DNA of 64,000 bases. Origin: Chitinophagales bacterium (GTDB taxonomy: Bacteria; Bacteroidota; Bacteroidia; Chitinophagales; Saprospiraceae). Shown piece after piece: positions 61,452 to 64,000 of the stretch. The DNA lies in the NCBI GenBank assembly GCA_013299105.1, contig JAAFJY010000014.1, forward strand, positions 1 to 64,000, in the 5' to 3' direction. Both the position numbers and the translations under genes were made by a program. How positions within the stretch are numbered: the first letter of the stretch is position 1; every line of letters begins with the position of its first letter. Under the pieces are notes generated by a model. The model was not told the DNA's origin, made no database searches, and worked only from the letters and a program-made list of their open reading frames with translations.

Positions 61452-62543
61452 ATGCAAAATTTGTTCGTCTTTTGCTGCTTGGCCATGCTTGGCACGGCTT
61501 GTACTTTTCAAACCAAGACCTTGCCCACTCATCGCCCATTGGTAAAAAACATGCCCCCCGAAAATGCTGAAGCACTGCGTAAAGCCTATGATTTTCTCCA
61601 GCACAATACCGAATTTGACGCCTTTATTGCCCTCAAAAACGACAGCATCATCGCCGATTGGGGCCGAACCGACCTGCCCATCATGACCCATTCGGCTCGC
61701 AAAAGCATCATGAGCGTGTTGTATGGCATCGCCATCGACAAAGGCTTGTTGAACCTTGATCAAAGCCTAGCCGAATTGAACATTGACGATCAAAAAGCGC
61801 CTTTGAGCGACATTGAAAAGACCTGTACCATTCGCGACCTGCTGATGTCGCGTTCGGGCATCTACATCGAAGCACCGGGCGAAACCCAGGAAATGAAGAA
61901 TGGCCGTCCGCAACGCGGAGCACACCGCCCCGGTGAGTTTTTTTACTATAACAACTGGGGTTTCAATGTACTGGGTACTATTTTTGAGCAACAAACCCGG
62001 CTTTCAATTGGACAAGCGATGGAGGAATGGCTGGCCAAACCCCTGGGCATGAAGCATTTTCGGGCCAACTTTGTACGCTACAAAAGCGTCGCTTATTCCG
62101 GACACCGGCAGTACATCATCTACCTGTCCGCAGCCGATCTGGCCCGCATTGGCATGATGATGGCCAATGGAGGAAGGTGGGAAGGTCAGCAAATTGTCGC
62201 TGAAAATTGGGTAAAACTAAGCACCCAGGCCTACTCCAAAGACCCCGGAGGCAACGAACCCTGTGATGGCTATGCCTATTTGTGGTGGACTGACAGCCAA
62301 CACCACACCTACTGGGCCACAGGCTGGGGCGGTCAGTTTATGCTGATTGACCCACAAAACCGTTTGGTCTTGGTATCTCGTAACGATACAGGACGTTCTT
62401 TCTTGGCCAAAGGCCTGTTCATGTGGCGCGGAAAGCAGGCTTTGAGAAAACACCACCAGTATATGTATGAAATGCTTAGGGAGTTTCCAAATATAAATAT
62501 ACCCAAAGCACAAGTTCAAGGTTTCACCAAAACCCTTCGATAG
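61452..62543 (+). CDS. Serine hydrolase, class C beta-lactamase-related lipoprotein
   Basis: A 363-aa protein with a lipobox (LGTAC, Cys17). The penicillin-binding fold motifs are in order: S81-x-x-K84 (THSARKSIMSVLYG), Y-x-N in FFYYNNWGFNVLG, and a late Trp-Gly-Gly box (WATGWGGQFMLIDP) in place of KTG/HTG. This is the branch of AmpC-related esterases and D-peptidases, not a proven beta-lactamase. It is probably anchored in the envelope. The stop codon abuts an octamer array. Confidence 0.87.
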   Translation: MQNLFVFCCLAMLGTACTFQTKTLPTHRPLVKNMPPENAEALRKAYDFLQHNTEFDAFIALKNDSIIADWGRTDLPIMTHSARKSIMSVLYGIAIDKGLLNLDQSLAELNIDDQKAPLSDIEKTCTIRDLLMSRSGIYIEAPGETQEMKNGRPQRGAHRPGEFFYYNNWGFNVLGTIFEQQTRLSIGQAMEEWLAKPLGMKHFRANFVRYKSVAYSGHRQYIIYLSAADLARIGMMMANGGRWEGQQIVAENWVKLSTQAYSKDPGGNEPCDGYAYLWWTDSQHHTYWATGWGGQFMLIDPQNRLVLVSRNDTGRSFLAKGLFMWRGKQALRKHHQYMYEMLREFPNINIPKAQVQGFTKTLR

Positions 62544-62574
62544 TTGAAATGTTGAAGGGTTGAAATGTTGAAAA
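62544..62574. repeat. GTTGAARR octamer array after the serine hydrolase
   Basis: GTTGAAAT, GTTGAAGG, GTTGAAAT and GTTGAAAA in tandem, starting immediately after the stop codon. Confidence 0.85.
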
Positions 62575-62703
62575 GAGCCCACCCAAATGATGCCAAGGAA
62601 CAGTTGATTCGGGTATCCTATTTTTTGTTTGCTCCCTTAAAACTTCGGGGAAGTTTCTGTAGCTGTGAATTTTTGTAATTTTTATGGTGAACATGCAGCG
62701 TTC

Positions 62704-62815
62704 ATGACCGCGAAAGCGGGCCAATTCCCTAATTCTTTAAAATTCTTGTTTAGAAAAACTTGGTCAACATCACGCAAGTAATTCTGTAATTCTGCCATTC
62801 TGAAAATTCTGGTTT
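62704..62815 (+). repeat. Dispersed repeat family T, copy 2
   Basis: ATGACCGCGAAAGCGGGCCA, AATTCCCTAATTCTTTAAAA, CACGCAAGTAATTCTG and CCATTCTGAAAATTCTGGTT align with the complement of 36485-36612. It includes a GGTCAACATCACGCAAG stretch like the GTCAACATCATG units of family R. Confidence 0.7.
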
Positions 62816-62828
62816 AGGAACAGAAAAG

Positions 62829-63082
62829 AAATAAAGTGGACATCTTTGACTTTTGGTTAAGCCCTTTGTGTGGCAACGTTATAGCCAAAATCATGGTCAA
62901 AATCATGCTGGAAATCAGCAAGATTGTGTGTGGGTGTGGAAGTGTGAGTGTGAAAGTGTATCTCCAACATAGGAAACGAAATGCCAACACACCCGAACCC
63001 AAACAAGCACACCCAAACCCATTTTCATCCGTGTTCCCAACTGGCCTCGCACAGCGAGGCAACGAAGATGTCTACTTTATTT
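62829..63082 (+). mobile_element. Chimeric MITE-like element: family S-type ends, family R-type core
   Basis: Terminal inverted repeats of 18 bp with one mismatch: AAATAAAGTGGACATCTT (62829) and AAGATGTCTACTTTATTT (63065). These match the family S ends (AAATAAGGTGGACA … GATGTCCATTTTATTT). The interior instead resembles family R, with TCATGGTCAAAATCATGCTG, AAACAAGCACACCCAAACCC and GGCCTCGCACAGCGAGGC, though more diverged. Confidence 0.75.
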
Positions 63083-63223
63083 AATCTGCGGCCCTTAGAC
63101 CGCTGGGGATGACTGAAAATGTCAGGTTTCGAGGGGCAGACGAAGGCGATTTTTGAAGCAGTGCGGGCATCCCATTTCCAAAAAAACCAGCTTTGGGCGC
63201 TGGGAATGGGGCCTGCGTTAAGC

Positions 63224-64000
63224 CTATTGCTCATCCCCCATATCCAGCAGATTGCGCTCCCGAAAGTCCAACAATACCGTTTTTACCACCAATTTAGCCA
63301 AGTACTTGGCCACTTTCCTGGCGATGAACTTGCGCCAAAGCCACATCAGCGCTTTTTGGGTAAACGAAGTATAGCCCGGCTCTTTTTCCTTGTGGTGATA
63401 AAAACGGCGCATCAGTTTGTTGATGTCTTGCCGTACATCGGCGGTGTAGGGGTCTTCGGCAGTGGTTTTGAAGTTCACGCCATCACAGAGCACGGCTTCG
63501 AACCGCTGGCAGAGCAAGGCATCCAACTTGAAAATATCCTGTGGTTTCACCCTGCTTTTGTCCGGCAGAGGCAGGTCTGGCTCCAAGAATTCACACTTGA
63601 TCATACTGGCCACTCCCAAGTCAGGGACGATGGGCAAAAAGCCCTTGCCGCCCATCTCGTCGGGGATGAAATAGCGTTGGTAGCGTTCGTCCTGGGGCTG
63701 GTTCCACCACCCCTCAAACACGCCTAATTTTTCTGCGCGATCAATGGGTATATTGAAATGCCTGCGCAAAAAACGCTGGCAGTTGTAACGCCCCAACTGA
63801 AAATCGTGTTCGCGAAAATCACGGCTAAAAAAGCCCCCAAAGCCCTCCAAAGAGCCGCAAGCAATCGGGTAAGGGTCGTTTTTGCGCTTGGGAAAGATCA
63901 TTTTGCGGGTGTAATCCTTCGACAAGCCCCTCATCAGGTCATTTTCTTTGACCATTGCCTGGGCGCGAATGGCCCCGAAAATACTCGGCAATAAGTCCAA
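63224..64000 (-). CDS. Patatin-like phospholipase, partial (C-terminal part)
   Basis: The 258 residues present form the C-terminal part of a patatin-like phospholipase: IACGSLEGFGGFFSRDFREHDFQLGRYNCQRFLRRHF-type sequence (about residues 46-82, containing the conserved FREHDFQLGR) is characteristic of one large patatin branch. The catalytic G-x-S-x-G and D-G motifs would lie upstream, beyond the window end. The gene has no start in the window: the TTG at its edge is not taken as real. The C-terminus is basic and amphipathic (KFIARKVAKYLAKLVVKTVLL), which would suit membrane association. Confidence 0.75.
   Translation of the reverse strand: MDLLPSIFGAIRAQAMVKENDLMRGLSKDYTRKMIFPKRKNDPYPIACGSLEGFGGFFSRDFREHDFQLGRYNCQRFLRRHFNIPIDRAEKLGVFEGWWNQPQDERYQRYFIPDEMGGKGFLPIVPDLGVASMIKCEFLEPDLPLPDKSRVKPQDIFKLDALLCQRFEAVLCDGVNFKTTAEDPYTADVRQDINKLMRRFYHHKEKEPGYTSFTQKALMWLWRKFIARKVAKYLAKLVVKTVLLDFRERNLLDMGDEQ

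Overview
The window reads as chromosome of a member of the Bacteroidota, most like the Saprospiraceae (Haliscomenobacter/Lewinella type). The reasons are a PorP/SprF protein next to an OmpA/PD40 protein and a giant protein with a type IX secretion (T9SS) type B C-terminal domain, DUF983 and DUF2452 proteins, a FucP-type transporter, two LytS/LytTR-type two-component pairs, no obvious Shine-Dalgarno sequences, and Bacteroidota-type TAnnTTTG -7 promoter boxes (for example 20373, 31618, 42558). No rRNA, prophage or CRISPR array is visible. The species cannot be named from the sequence alone.

Layout. 1-0.9 kb: a 5'-truncated YhcG/DUF1016 nuclease. 1-7.1 kb: a tyrosine/phenylalanine degradation block (PLP aminotransferase, LysR regulator, 4-hydroxyphenylpyruvate dioxygenase, homogentisate 1,2-dioxygenase, a VOC protein), interrupted by a four-helix-bundle (S23/IVP) gene and by TTAATGG heptamer arrays. 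7.4-17.5 kb: T9SS/cell-surface module (PorP/SprF, OmpA/PD40, 2058-aa repeat protein). 17.9-21 kb: secreted protein, Ig-like lipoprotein, BrnT-type toxin-antitoxin pair. 21.4-28.5 kb: an accessory stretch with an ATPase/nuclease, an acetyltransferase, a sugar transporter, three copies of a 304-bp MITE-like element (one carrying a nested insertion), and a REP-associated tyrosine transposase between inverted REP pairs; two tRNA genes follow. 28.8-36.3 kb: dnaA with a possible origin-like spacer, metallophosphatase, rhodanese, cysM and cysE, small membrane proteins, an ArsR regulator and tRNA-Leu. 36.8-42.5 kb: MlaF/MlaE-like lipid ABC transporter, an acetyltransferase, a LytTR system and a vanadium-haloperoxidase/PAP2 protein. 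42.6-45.7 kb: two tandem AAA-ATPase/PD-(D/E)XK paralogues. 46-53.3 kb: an Rsu-type pseudouridine synthase with a fifteen-unit 60-bp repeat tail, dnaB, and a tricorn-like protease. 53.9-64 kb: MORN/PD40 protein, second LytTR system, a GNAT/nitrilase overlapping pair, ankyrin protein, membrane AraC regulator, class C beta-lactamase-like hydrolase and a partial patatin-like gene.

The most unusual feature is the intergenic DNA. At least six families of short dispersed repeats recur between genes: (i) TTAATGG heptamer arrays and (ii) TTCAACYY octamer arrays that sit on or beside stop codons and often encode the last residues; (iii) family R, a MITE-like element; (iv) family S, a 130-140 bp foldback; (v) family V, about 130 bp; (vi) family W, a CAGCGAGCCCC core joined to 7-bp tandem units; plus a smaller family T. 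One element (62829-63082) has family S-like ends around a family R core. These families, the REP/transposase unit and the gene-conversion-like pair of ATPases suggest a genome shaped by non-autonomous repeats. That reading is inference, but the repeats themselves are directly visible.
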